From Paraphysomonas bandaiensis (Eukaryota; Chrysophyceae): a stretch of 64,000 nucleotides of DNA. The stretch covers positions 99,585 through 163,584 of the forward strand of contig CBFFRP010000379.1 of assembly GCA_965644295.1 (NCBI GenBank), read 5' to 3'. This document shows positions 25,469 through 37,814 of this stretch, piece after piece. Both the position numbers and the translations under genes were made by a program. How positions within the stretch are numbered: the first letter of the stretch is position 1; each line of letters opens with the position of its first letter. The notes below the pieces were generated by a model that worked only from the letters and a program-made list of their open reading frames with translations, searched no databases and was not told the DNA's origin.

Positions 25469-25673
25469 CCCACAAGTTGAGATTCCTCCAACCACTACTC
25501 ATTTGCTTGTAGCAGGGAAGAAGCTTCTTCCTAATGGCCAGCGGAACAACTGGAATAAAAAGAAAAGTTGTGTGTGCTTTTCTCTTGTTCCAGTTATTCC
25601 GCTGGCCATTTGGAAGTAGCTTGCTCCCTGCTTCAATCTAATGTGCTATGGTTGGAGGAATCTCAACTTGTGG
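25469..25673. repeat. Foldback (hairpin) repeat, copy 2
   Basis: A direct tandem duplicate of the previous hairpin, about 233 nt downstream and including part of the spacer (GCCTTTGGCTGATTGAACCA versus GCCTTTCGCTGATGGAACCA). The inner parts are almost identical between copies, so the duplication is recent. Confidence 0.85.
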
Positions 25674-27348
25674 TATTATTGCAGTGATAAGATGAACGTA
25701 TTGAAATACCAGGTTATTCAACCCTGGTCAAAGGAATGACTTACATGCATATTCTAAACAAATATAGTATATAGTATATAAGAGAAGATATATTGAGTAT
25801 TTCTTTGTAGTTAATAAAAAACGTATTTGTTTGTTGATGATATATTCACGAGGTGAAAGTTGTTAATAGTAAGATAGTAAGTACCCCCATTCATTTGATT
25901 AAAGTAAGCAATGCATACTAATTCCAGTATTCTGATAGCAGCAACGCCAATACCTCAATAAAATAACAGTTTATACTGAAAGTCTTATTAAGGTTTAGCA
26001 ATAGGCGTTAAGAATCTGCACCAGCTTAGTAGCTAGATGGACAAACTAGTCAAGCTAGATAAGCATCTACCATTTACTGACTAGAGTAAACTCTTGTATC
26101 CTACTATTTATCGCTACGAGAACTGCTTGTGCGTCTCCGCAAGCACCAAGGTGCGACCATTCTTGCTATATGATAGATGTGTATGTAGGGACGTTGTACA
26201 AGTGAAAGCAGTGATCTAAGTCAACTACTACCACACTGGAACGCTTAAGACTACATTTTATGCAGTTTGCATCTGGGACTGCCTTATGTGCCTCACGGCA
26301 ACCAGGGGAAGCAGCAATATACAATATACCCTTCGGAGTTTGGCAGTCTGGTGGCCTTCCCTTAGGCATTGTGCCAGGTGGCTCGGAGGTATGCGGATGA
26401 AGGTCTTACAAAAGGTGTTGCTCTACTGTGAAGAAGCATCGGAATCGGCACTTTTGCTGACTTAGCCAGTAGCAGAGAACACATGGAAGAGAGTGTGTAG
26501 TTGGACATCAGTGGGATACGAGGGTTCTAAGATGTATCCAATAGCAGGGATTCGAGAGGAAATGTGATGGCACATAAGAGGCAACATCTGATTGAGGAAA
26601 TGTGATGGTACAAGAGAGGCAACATCTAATTGAGGAAATGTGATGGTACAAGAGAGGCAACATCTGATTGAGGAATGTGGGACTGCGTAACAGCACTAGT
26701 GTCACCAAAGTCGAGCATCTGATAGATGAGCATGATGGTCTGTAGGAGATACTCGGACGTCCTCAGCTGCCCTTAGTGTCTGTGTTACTAAATATGAACA
26801 TATAGGTCACAATAAATACGGAATTGACTTTTTACTGAACGCAAAGATACTTGGTACTTGGTTATGCTGTGAAATATGTCTTCTATTTATAGAACTAGTC
26901 AAGTTTTATGCACACACTTCGCTTCCGTGTAGCATGACATATCATATGCACCAAGGCTAGAGAATACTATAGAAAATATATTCTAAGGAATAGAAACTAG
27001 TATATATATATATATATATTACTTTCTCTTGTATCATCCAACTCTCCCTCTATTTTGGTGTGACTTAGTATCAAAATATATGTAAAATAACATTTCCCAT
27101 TGAGAAAGAACTAAGCTGTGCTTCTGGTTTCTGTTATAATACTAGAACTCCATATATATTCTTGTTGGAGCATTCATGTGTTAAAAAAAAAGTAGTGACA
27201 TCAAGGCGACGAAAACATATCATTAGCACTTAAAGAAAACTGTACTGCAATGTTTCTTCGCAACTTCTTGCTAACTTGCAATTGACGCCGATTTCACGTC
27301 CTTTCTAAACAACCAACATCTAATTACATGTTTCGATGGTGGTCATAT
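25674..27348. other. Gene-poor stretch with a small minisatellite
   Basis: No gene identified. An ORF on the minus strand at 26166-26369 is Cys/Pro-rich but short and unplaced. A segment near 25990-26020 (TAGCAATAGGCGTTAAGAAT) recurs inverted near 37958-37980, so part of this region is a dispersed repeat. A (TA)n run lies at 27001-27021. Confidence 0.45.
26556..26680. repeat. 38-bp tandem repeat, about 3.3 copies
   Basis: Units beginning GAGGAAATGTGATGG recur at 26556, 26594, 26632 and 26670 (partial), exactly 38 nt apart, with small substitutions in the first copy. Confidence 0.9.
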
Positions 27349-27836
27349 TTAGGCAGCAGCTCTTGCTTTTTCGGCCTTGACATTCACATTGCACACAAAA
27401 TCGATGAGCATCTTCTCAACAGCTTCTTTGTTGGAGTTAAAGTCCTTGCTGAAATACACTTCCATCAGACAACAAATCATGTGTTGCATATATCTACTCA
27501 CGTCATATTTCTAATATCAGCTTCTGTGGACATTTGGAGCTCATTTCCAGCGGCACCGCTCGAGCCAGTGTGCTGTATGACAATATCATATGAATATATC
27601 CATAGTATAGTATACTACCGTAGCCAGAGCCTTCTGATAAACAGCTTCCATTTCCGCACGATAAGCAGCAATAATCTGCTCCGCTTCAACTTTTGCTTCT
27701 TTCATTCTTTCGACACGTGCTGATAGTTCATGATATCAATATACAAACAACCTCATCTATATGATATATATATACCTTTACGTGCATCTTGAACAAGTTG
27801 ACTTGCTTTTCTTTCTGCTTCCTTCAATTGATTCAT
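27349..27836 (-). CDS. V-type proton ATPase subunit G
   Basis: Peripheral-stalk subunit of the V1 sector of the vacuolar H+-ATPase. Pairing with subunit E links V1 to V0 on endomembranes. Four exons on the minus strand (27836-27776, 27719-27619, 27572-27502, 27448-27349) join in frame to 110 aa, the usual size. The N-terminal heptad-like helix MNQLKEAERKASQLVQDARK, then ARVERMKEAKVEAEQIIAAY, is the conserved part of the family. STEADI and the C-terminal helix ending in LIDFVCNV correspond to the family's tail. The last acceptor was chosen because only it avoids an in-frame stop. The gene diverges from the formin, start to start 561 nt apart. Confidence 0.92.
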
Positions 27837-28397
27837 GATAATAAATTCTTTATATCAAACTTGTGAATATGAATTGCTTGTGATGGAAATCTAATGAGTG
27901 TATTGCAATGAATGCATGTGTATGTGTATATATGCATATGTACGTATGTCTGCCTATATGTATCATGCAGCATATTGTTGGTGTATTTTTGGCATGTTTT
28001 CTTCAGCGTATCCTGAATAGTCAGAAAACTGAAATAATATAGAAGATAGGAGTTGTGTTGTCGTATATAGAAGAAACACACAGTCATCGAAAAACTACAG
28101 ATTTTAAGGAGATCCTTCCACTGAAAATCTTAAAACCTAGGAATTTCCACCCAAAGTATTCGTTTTTCAGAAAATAGTAACAGTTTTTCATATGAAAACC
28201 ACTTTTTCTAATCTTTTTTATAAAATTTCTATATTTTCATTATAAAATTCTATATTTTCATAATGTTATATATAAAATTCCTTTAAAATTATCGTCTTAT
28301 CGTATCACATCCATAATAATTTCTATGACCTGAACATACATACATAGATAGCTAGATAGCTAGCTTACTCCCATTAATCTCTTCTCCCTTACATCAG
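27837..28397. other. Divergent promoter region between V-ATPase G and formin genes
   Basis: AT-rich, with repeated TCTATATTTTCATTATAAAAT segments at 28225-28265. No definite promoter element can be named. Confidence 0.5.
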
Positions 28398-31300
28398 ATG
28401 GAAGAACCATATGATGATCCACCACCGGAATCTCCTCCACAGACAGTATGGAACACTGGTAATACCTACATACACATATATATACATACATACATAGAGA
28501 TAACTGTAACTATAACTTGTAGATGATACACACAGTGATATCGACTCATTTTTTAATGATTATATCGAATGTTATGATGAGTTAATATCTGAAGATTTTG
28601 ACCATGACTTGGGAACCCCTCCATATGATGAACCAGACGATGATATTAGTATATGTGAGGATTGGGATGAACCACCTCCTGATTGTATTCCATCATATCC
28701 TTCTACACCTCCATCAGATGATCCTCCATCAGATAATCTTCCATCTTTATCTGAGGATTGGGATGAACCTCCACCGGATTGTGATGATGAATGGATTGGA
28801 GTAGAAACATGTGAAGACTGGGACGAACCACCACCACCATCGCCTCAGGAATCACATGTGCTGAGTGATTACAAAGTTGAATCTACGAGTGATGCACCAG
28901 ATGCTAATATGCAAGGCTCTAGCTTGATGTCAGGTATACATATATACCTACGTTCTTATTTGGTCCTCTTATGCATGAGTCAGATGTCATGACACAGGCC
29001 AGTGCAGGCGTTGTTGACAGTTACTCTACGACTGGAGGCGTGTGGACAAAGCCTCAAAGTTCTTGTTCGCAATCCATTGGTGAGACTGTTTATCCATTTT
29101 TATGTAATGTTGTGCCTGAGCACACAGACGATTGCGGCACCGCTCCCATGACAGAATCCAATCCATGTGGCGACGTTGTCTTAGTTGATAGTGAGGCATG
29201 TGTGCCTATGAAAGAGCACCCAGTATATGGAAAGTACGTCAAGATGTTATCTGTGGGTCTTCCGAAAGGGGCTGTCAGAAATAAGATGATAGCAGATGGT
29301 GTGGATGTCTCATACCTAGATATGGATTCCAATAGTATGATACCACAAAGTGTGATAGCTCAGTCTATCAAAAGCGGTTCTAGTGATAGTGAGGCATGTG
29401 TGCCTATGAAAGAGCACCCAGTATATGGAAAGTACGTCAAGATGTTATCTGTGGGTCTTCCGAAAGGGGCTGTCAGAAATAAGATGATAGCAGATGGTGT
29501 GGATGTCTCATACCTAGATATGGATTCCAATAGTATGATACCAAAAAGTGTGATAGCTCAGTCTATCAAAAGCGGTTCTAGTGATAGTGAGGCATGTGTG
29601 CCTATGAAAGAGCACCCAGTATATGGAAAGTACGTCAAGATGTTATCTGTGGGTCTTCCGAAAGGGGCTGTCAGAAATAAGATGATAGCAGATGGTGTGG
29701 ATGTCTCATACCTAGATATGGATTCCAATAGTATGATACCAAAAAGTGTGATAGCTCAGTCTATCAAAAGCGGTTCTAGTGATAGTGAGGCATGTGTGCC
29801 TATGAAAGAGCACCCAGTATATGGAAAGTACGTCAAGATGTTATCTGTGGGTCTTCCGAAAGGGGCTGTCAGAAATAAGATGATAGCAGATGGTGTGGAT
29901 GTCTCATACCTAGATATGGATTCCAATAGTATGATACCAAAAAGTGTGATAGCTCAGTCTATCAAAAGCGGTTCTAGTGATAGTGAGGCATGTGTGCCTA
30001 TGAAAGAGCACCCAGTATATGGAAAGTACGTCAAGATGTTATCTGTGGGTCTTCCGAAAGGGGCTGTCAGAAATAAGATGATAGCAGATGGTGTGGATGT
30101 CTCATACCTAGATATGGATCCCGATAGCGTCGTGCCCTTGATACCGTCTATTCAACACACAAACGATAGCGCCACAAAGTCAAAGTCGTCACCACCTAAG
30201 GTACGACGAAAGAGTCTTCATATGACAAGCACAGTACAAGTTACTGAAGAAAGTGTATGGTGTGCTGCTGATGATGTTGATGTCGAGCTCGATGAGACTG
30301 AGCTGGAAAAGTTGTTTACAGAAAGGTGACCCGATTGTTTCTAATTGAAATAAGTAACCCCGTGATGTAGGATTCAGAGTAACAAGACAGTTAAAAAAAT
30401 TGCACAACCTTCGAAAGCTAAAACAGTGGCTCTCATTGACGGAAAGAGAAGTCAGAATGCCTGCATTGCATTAGCTCGATTGCGGGTTTCATTTGACGTG
30501 ATAAGAGATAGGTAACGCTATATTGTATGACTTGATGTGTAGGTTGTATTAGTATAACGACTTTGTTCTTTTAGGATAAGGGTACTGAACTACACGGCTT
30601 TCACTACTGATCAGTTAATTTCTTTGCTGGTAGTATACTGTTTTACATACTCAGTTTGCTTCTACTCACGTATGTGACAGGAGTTCTTGGCGTCAAGTGA
30701 AGAGCAGTCTATCCTTTCCCGTTACAAGGGCGAGGTGTCACACCTTGGGCCTGCTGAGCGCTATATGCTGTGTATGATGGGCCTGAAGAATGCCCGTGAG
30801 TGTATACAGTGTATGCTCTTTGCACACCAGCTTCCAGTAAGGATAGATGAGATTTTGAAGCAGGTCTTATGTTTAGAACAAGTTTGTGATGGTATTCTTT
30901 TGAGCAGTAAGTTGAGGAAGCTCTTGAAAGTATGCCTGAAAGTTTGCAATCAGTTGAATGGAGGAAAAGTGTTGAACGGTTTGAATGTAGAATCACTCGT
31001 GAAATTGCAGCAGGTGAAAGCGTTTGACCGAAAAACCACCGTCCTACGCTATATAATTAATCTTTTGGTGCGTCATGGAGAAGATGTGAATCTTTTACCA
31101 GACGTGAAAGGGCTGCAAGAGGCCTCTAAGATATCTATTGAAGCACTCGCCACTGAGAAGCAGTCCTTGCTCTCCACTTATCATAGTGTTGTCAACATTA
31201 TAGAAAACTTAACAGACGACGGATCTGGTGTCTCTGAGAGCACTGGAATTGGGTGTATGCAGATGTTTTTGTCAGCAGTAAGTAAAAATCATGGTGATAT

Positions 31301-31754
31301 GTAGTCGTAATTAGACTATAAGCTTTTTATGCAACTGTATCGCATATTACTCTATCGTTCTCTAATTTGTGTTGTTGCTCCTGGCGATGTTTCGAACTGT
31401 CAATACAATTAATAGTTGCGGTATACAGGCAGAAAGGGACACGAGTGAACTGAGTGTGCGTATAACAGGAATTAGAGATAAATACTTAAGAGTTCTTCAA
31501 TACTTCGGAGAGGATAGCAGTTTATCTAGCAGTGACTTTTTTTCCATGCTTCTTCAGTTTATTGAGGTATGGGCAGGCTACCTTGTCGAAATTTTTATTT
31601 TAATCCTATCATTGACAACATATTTTAGGCTTGCCAAACTGAAGCTATCGCGGCCGCAAAGTCGCTGCCGAGAGAAACTGATAACTCGAGAGCCAAATCC
31701 TTTGTAGATTCGCATCAACATAATGGCGGAAGGACAAATTCGGCCTATACATGA
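28398..31754 (+). CDS. Formin (FH2 actin nucleator) with CCDC53-like repeats
   Basis: Actin filament nucleator and elongator. Eight exons (28398-28458, 28523-28933, 29008-30325, 30371-30511, 30575-30629, 30681-31277, 31429-31566, 31629-31754) join in frame to about 948 aa. Residues 1-155 are acidic and proline-rich, with three EDWDEPPP motifs in place of a classic polyproline FH1. Residues about 218-526 are five copies of a 66-aa unit containing EHPVYGKYVKMLSVGLPKGA and VRNKMIADGVD, a motif known from the WASH subunit CCDC53/WASHC3 and some formins. The FH2 domain (about 555-920) starts at KVRRKSLHM and contains ALIDGKRSQNACIALARLRV, YKGEVSHLGPAERYML and KLRKLLKVCLKVCNQLNGG, the formin core. 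There is no GBD/FH3 domain. The exon 3 acceptor was chosen to keep frame and is the least certain junction. Confidence 0.92.
29187..30117 (+). repeat. 198-bp in-frame coding repeat in the formin gene, 4.7 copies
   Basis: Unit starts GATAGTGAGGCATGTG recur exactly every 198 nt, at 29187, 29385, 29583, 29781 and 29979. Copies are almost identical at the nucleotide level. The only difference I see among the full units is CAAAGTGTG versus AAAAGTGTG (Gln/Lys) in the first. The last unit diverges after its core. Confidence 0.98.
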
Positions 31755-32454
31755 AACAAAATCTTTATTTTAGTAAACGCTGTTACTGCTTGTATTGATT
31801 GGATCGTTGTGTTTTTATTGTCAAAGCTGGGGACTACTTGGTAGTTCTAAAGTGTACATAGTTCGAATATGTTTTAGAGGTTACATCATAAACGGTGAAA
31901 TAATTTGTAAAAGATGGATACTACTGCATGTCAATCGTCTGTTGAAGAACTCAAAAATTTCTGACTTCTTGATAGCATCCTAACCTAACACATAGCAGTT
32001 TCATTTGTACAAGCATAGACCACCTTCAGCCTCATCGTCCTAGAATGCAGAGAATACACTTCATAATTTATAAGAAATATCTTAGTGGTGTCGGTGTTAA
32101 TGTGGGAACGGCTGTGTTTACTTTCTGTGCTATAAATCAGAGTACCACAACTCTCAGAAGATGACCATTTATTTAATTTCTGCAATGGAAATTGCTCATA
32201 TTAAGCTAGATCACAGAGAGAATTTGTCGTAAGACTAGATAGATTTATGAATATCGTCTACACTCTACACGAAGTTGTGATAACCAACACTAACTCATTT
32301 TAATCCATGCATAATATCCTACATATGCGAACCTCTCGTTACTGAACATATCTTGAAAGATCAAACTATTTCAGTTTCTCAATATCATCACAGCATTTGT
32401 ACATCACTATATTTCACTGTATTCTCGTACATTGTCTTCAAGTGACATACTGAA
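31755..32454. other. Formin 3' flank, no gene
   Basis: AT-rich DNA with short unsupported ORFs. Nothing recognised. Confidence 0.4.
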
Positions 32455-33590
32455 TATACTAGAATATACTCTTGGTGACCTCGGCGCTGTCCAGAACACG
32501 CTCTGCAAAATCAGTTCCTTCAATCTCGTCCTCGTTATTTCTGTCGGATACACCAACCTCTATGGATGAATTCAGTTGCAAATGTCTAACTGTTCTTCTC
32601 TCATTGCCTGTCAACTCTCTTTCATCGTTCCCTTGAATTTTAGCCACTGCCTTCTCAAAATTTGCACTGGCAACAATGCTTGCATTAGGGGAAAGGTATG
32701 GATGCAATGCAGCTCTAGAAATTCTTGTAGCAGCATATCAAATAACTGGCGGGCTTGTTACAAATTGGTTCCATCTCTTCCGAACATACTTATTCACCAC
32801 AATAGAAAATGGTTCGTCGTTCATAACTATCCATTCCAGCCACCGAAATAAGTTCCTTGCAGCTGGAGATATTTTGTATCTTACAAAAGACAATAAATCG
32901 CCCCCGTGAAGTCTTTCACTTCCCAAAATTCTCTCGAGTTCCTCTCGTCAAGAAAAATCCGCATGTTTGGTGCCCTTCTTGGCTGTTGATTCACACAAGT
33001 CGCGTAACCTCGCTGTATATCTTGTTAAAGGAGATCATTGCACAACGAACAATAAGATACAGAGCACTGAGAGGATTCTCTGAAACCTCTCAGAAGAAGA
33101 CTCTGTAAATTACACTGCCATCAATTTTTTCGACCATCATCGTTGCTTAATATGCTGGATGTGGGATAGTATAAATACAGAGTTGTGTACTGTAGCTTCT
33201 TCCAACTGTGGGGAAAAATAGTGTTTTTTATGAATGTTTCTAGGTGAAATATGCATATTTTCAATGATTACTTTAGAGTTTTTGGGTATATGTACGTTGC
33301 TATTGATATCGCTCAGGACACTATTCTCCAACAGTTACTGTGGAATGCATTAAGAAGATAGTGAATAAGATTGCCACAGAGTGCCTGTAGAGTTGCATGA
33401 ACATTGTTGTCTAATATTCTTTAGAGATTCTTCGGAGTATAGAGGAGATACTATATTCTATTATCTTAATAACACTCAGTTCTTTATATAGCAGTACAGG
33501 TCATTAATGGTATTCCATTAATGACCCATTAATGGTAGTCCGGTTACCGGCAATTATAATGGCATTACCATTAATGGTTACCAGGCCCTG
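32455..33590 (-). pseudogene. hAT transposon remnant (family B), copy 1
   Basis: Minus-strand frames at 32738-32926 (ARNLFRWLEWIVMNDEPFSI, then VVNKYVRKRWNQFV) and 32459-32707 (MHPYLSPNAS, FEKAVAKIQGNDERELTGNE) match the middle and C-terminal parts of a hAT transposase, with frameshifts between them. The right end at 33500-33590 is an ATTAATGG-rich inverted-repeat-like terminus finishing CCAGGCCCTG. The left side is cut off before the dimerisation motif that survives in the second copy at 44.7-47.4 kb. Inactive. Confidence 0.8.
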
Positions 33591-33765
33591 ATAATTACAA
33601 ACCATTTAAATCACAAAGTAGATATCCACTCTTCTGAAATTTATTCGCATTAGCACATTAGAACCAAGTGTAAAACAAAATAAACGTTTTGGTAGATATT
33701 ATGGTGATATAATTTCACATTTATATTTACAGCAATTATGTTTGCAAGTCAGTGCCCAGGAAATA

Positions 33766-36700
33766 TCAGGCATCACGGATTTCGTACAAAACAGTTGCAT
33801 CTGTATCATGCTGATCGTTTATTGATGAGCTTGAAATAGCAAAATCTTCTTGTGATTCTTCAACATTTCCATCGATTGCGGTTGTGTCATATGTCAACAG
33901 ATCCACATTCGTAGTGGATTCATACCCACCTTCTGTTCTACCAGACTCTGCCACCAATTCGGCATATACAATATTTTCATCCATTAAGTGTAAGCACTCT
34001 GTTGCATATGGGACTGATGTGTTGTGAGTAACTGGAAGAGACTGTTGTTCCATTTGTGGCTGAGGTGAGTCAGTTTTCGGTGTAATTTCGTCAACATCAG
34101 AACAAGAATCGTTGCAGAATCTCATACCTGGAGTCGTCATTATATCAATCAACTACAAGTACAAGTCAGTCAACCATTCGTACAAAATTATATCAAAGAA
34201 ATTCGGACCTTTTTCCAAGAACATGGTGGCCTAGAGACAAGGAAAATTTCCATATTGTTTGCAAGTCTATCGACCTCAGAATCAACGAAAGATGCCAATG
34301 ACTTTTTGTCAGTTTCAGAGGCGGCAAAATCCATCAACGTCAGTTCCCTAATACCTTCCAGGGTAATACGAGGGCAATTGTCAATATATAACAAATCCGG
34401 GTCCACACTTTCTATCTTTTCAATTAGAATACTCAATTTCAGTATAGCTATATCATTTCCTTCAACGTCATCAATGATAGTCTGAATCTTTAAGTCGATG
34501 TTCTCGTAGTCGTGTAGTTTAAGTGCTACAAGGGCAAGTTGAACAAAACTTTCGTTCAGAAAATTTTCGCTCTTGAACACTGACACAACTCGTTCAGAAA
34601 AATGTTTAGCAGTGGTGAGAATAGTGCCATTTAACATTAGTTCATTAAACGGATTTAACCGTGAAAGCTGAAAGGAATCGACAACAAGGCGTCGCAGTGT
34701 TGTACTATCAGTCTTGGCTGTGAAAAATATTTTAAAAAATTTTTCATCGTCGTAGCTTTCAATAAGATTCACAATCATATCGTGGTTGTTCATACGAAGC
34801 GCTGTAGAGAGAGATTAAAAAGAAAAAAACTACAATTTTAGAAAACGTACCGACAGAGAATAGCCCATAAATGACATGCATCAGATGCATGCGGGAACGT
34901 TCCTTGCTGCGTCGGTTAATTTTGTCAGATGCTCGACGACTTGAGTACGAATGCACCGCCTCAGCAGCAGGGGCAGAGGGGTACGAAGGATATAACTCAT
35001 CTTTACTTATAAAGCTTGCATCGGTACCTTGGTATCCACGGTCAGTACTAATATTATACCCAATAACCACTTCATCAGTTCCACGCGAATATTCCATTTC
35101 GTTAGCAGAGAGGAGGAACACCATGTGGTCCTTAAATAGACCATTCAGAAGGTCAACGACTTTCCCTTTGGTATCATTATCAACACCTTGCAACCAATCA
35201 CTGAGGGTTTTGTGGTGCTGCAAAGGTCCCGGACGATTCGCTAGTTCCTCAAACCGCAAGCACAACTCAATCATGCGCATCATCTCAGTGTCAGCACGCC
35301 GCTGTTGGAGGAGGTACAACATAATATGCCCTGGAGCCTCAACAATACATTTTAAATTTCTGCGATTGAATTCACCATTATCCGTAAGTAGAATTTGGTA
35401 TAGCAAGTTAGTGAGCACTGTCGAAGAAAAGTATCCCAGTAGTCTGGAACTCTGGTGTATCTTTGCCTCTTCTAACAAGTATTTCACGAGGTCGTCCGTA
35501 ACGTCAGCTTCGCTTTCCAATATAGTCTCAACAGCCTCAGGTATCAATCTTCCGTGCTGTATAAAGCATCTATGACTCACTAGGAGAGAAACAAATGCTC
35601 TTTTCCGCTCTGCACTATCGCCGACAGTAAACTCGCGGTGTCTGTCAGCGGGTGTGAGCCTACGGATAATGCGCAGGGCAGATTCCCAATCTCCCAGAGC
35701 AGCAAAGTGATCACATATCATAAAGCGACAGTACAGAGTGTTTTCCACCATTAGACGAACATTCGACTCTGTGAATGCGACTTTCATGTGCAACCCCTGA
35801 TACCAGTCCTTTTCATTGTCAGAACCAAAATCCCACCCTTGGTGTCCACACATGAGCATCATTTCCGCTTTATTATCTGCCCACTCAAACCGATTGCTAG
35901 CTTTGAATAGCTCCGATAAGAGTTCAATGAATACAGAGCGCTTGATCGTTATCATACTGTTTCTTTCCAAAAGAAGTACAAAAATTCTGCATACCACATC
36001 CGAAGAAAGTAGTCGAAGTATCTTCACCATTACCAAAGAAACTTGTTCATCATCAGATCCTGGATTTAATGCAAAAAGACAATTCTTAAACTCGTCCATC
36101 ATGGCCTCATTTGATCTAGCACCAAAATAGGCATCCATCAGTGTCTTCTCTCCAATAGGATCACGCAGAAAGGCCTGAAAGATATCAATCACCATCGGCT
36201 TAGCAAATTCTACACCTGATGTAGAATATTTCCAGTGTTCAGGAAAGTAATTAGAATTAATTTCTTTGCAAATTGTATTATAAAAATCATGCATTAACTC
36301 TGTTTCTTTCTTTGCAAAGCGTAGAGTTATGGAAATGGGACAAAGAGGACATAGTTCCTCAGGACATGTTATACATATTTGACGCTTAGTAGCATCAAGT
36401 GTTGCATTAGTAATTGAAATTAATGGAATATAACCCCCATTTAATACTCCAATATTGTTAAGAGCTCTTTCTATAGCCATTTCATCAGTTCCTCTTAAGG
36501 ATAAACTCCCTATACACAATCTGTAGATTTAACATATAGAAGATTACGTAAACTCATATATACAGAAGTATGTACACGTACCCATTGGGGGTTATTACAA
36601 CCATTTTTTTTTCAAAACTATCACTTTTTATATTTTCATTTGAAGAAATCTCTGATTTTGTATATGTTATAACACTCTTGATTACACGCTTTAAATGATC

Positions 36701-36802
36701 TTTCTTTGGGGTATCAATGATCGGTTCAGTACATTGACATCCAGGTTCCACATTAACATGTTTTGATTTCTTTAATCCAAGTGATAAAAGTATCTTTGAC
36801 AT
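33766..36802 (-). CDS. Unrecognised 956-aa protein, four exons
   Basis: Four minus-strand exons (36802-36582, 36520-34851, 34801-34209, 34152-33766) with GT-AG introns of about 50-60 nt join in frame. I do not recognise the family. The N-terminus is basic (MSKILLSLGLKKSKH). A CPEELCPLCP cysteine cluster occurs at about residue 128. The long middle is almost entirely amphipathic helix with no clear repeat motif. A Ser/Arg/Lys-rich segment (SRRASDKINRRSKERSRM) comes near residue 600. The C-terminal 130 residues are acidic and Ser/Thr-rich. There are no membrane segments; one hydrophobic run in the unspliced frame belongs to an intron. The helical layout suggests a scaffold or trafficking protein, but this is only an impression. 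It converges with the formin gene. Confidence 0.8.
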
Positions 36803-37814
36803 CTTCTATATATGGATATTTATATAAGAAATTATGAGAAGTTAATATATGAGAATACCCGCTTCGATCATCTGATCACACACCACCACATCATCACACT
36901 TCGCTTTTCACTTCCTCAACAAAAAAAACTTTCTATATATATAGAAAAAAGAAAAATAGAAATTCTTTCTGTGGGAAGATACGTACAGTACACTGTACAT
37001 GTATGTATACACACGCTCTACACACAGCAGGAGAGTACATACATTTCCAGCAAAACAAAATCGACCTTTTCAATATATTAGTGAAATATAGTGGTCATTA
37101 AAAAACAGCATGCATCAAAAAAGCCTGGATATTTAGAAATCTATTTTTGTGGGAATATGATATATTGCTGTTGCTGAGTCAATTTTGTCCAGTGCAAAGA
37201 CAAAATAGCGATTTTTTTTTTTGAATTTCTGCTCTCTCTCGTATCTGTATCCTTCGTATATTTTTGTTCAATAATGCCTCTAGTATTGAGACAACAATTA
37301 TCTGTATTCCAGCCGTAGTTATAGTTCAGTAATATAGAGAATTTTTGCCTCAATTTATTTCCGAAAAATAAGATGCTGCCTGCCGTGCCGATACGCTCTG
37401 CTCGAATATACTGCAAAGCAAAGCATGAAGCATTGACACAAGTCACAAGTGACTGTGTAAAGTTGATAGCATAATATTTCATGTATTGCAAAATATTTCT
37501 ATTTTGTCTTTCAATGGATTTCTGGCTTTTTGTCCTCCTATAATTCTTGCCTGTTATAATAGCATAGTAAGGGAACGTTGGCACCTTTAGGGAGTTCATC
37601 ACCTACACATGGATCCATAGGCACTACTAAGAGGCTTTTACAAGGTTGATCAGCCTTATAAGAAGAGCAGTGTTCAACAGAGTCTACAGCAAGCTCTTGG
37701 CCTCGCACAGATGGAGATGCTTGCCCATAAGGAATAGGAAGTACGTCCTGGGAGCAGCGCAACTAGCAGCTTACTAGCTATTTACTGGGAGCTAATGGCT
37801 CCTACACTGCTATT
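36803..37814. other. Spacer with one copy of a dispersed coding-like module
   Basis: Contains TATG tracts at 36995-37040 and, on the minus strand at 37245-37385, a copy of the module also found at 45.8 and 50.7 kb. No host gene was found. Confidence 0.45.
37245..37385 (-). repeat. Dispersed about 125-bp coding-like module, copy 1
   Basis: Translates on the minus strand to FFGNKLRQKFSILL, then NYGWNTDNCCLN and RGIIEQKYTK. The other two copies (45775-45905 and 50703-50828) keep the same reading frame with scattered substitutions. Function unknown. Confidence 0.75.

Noticed and set aside
37245-37602. A 153-aa host gene on the minus strand
   Set aside because: Its conserved part is the dispersed module; the remainder is low complexity without a recognisable start or promoter.
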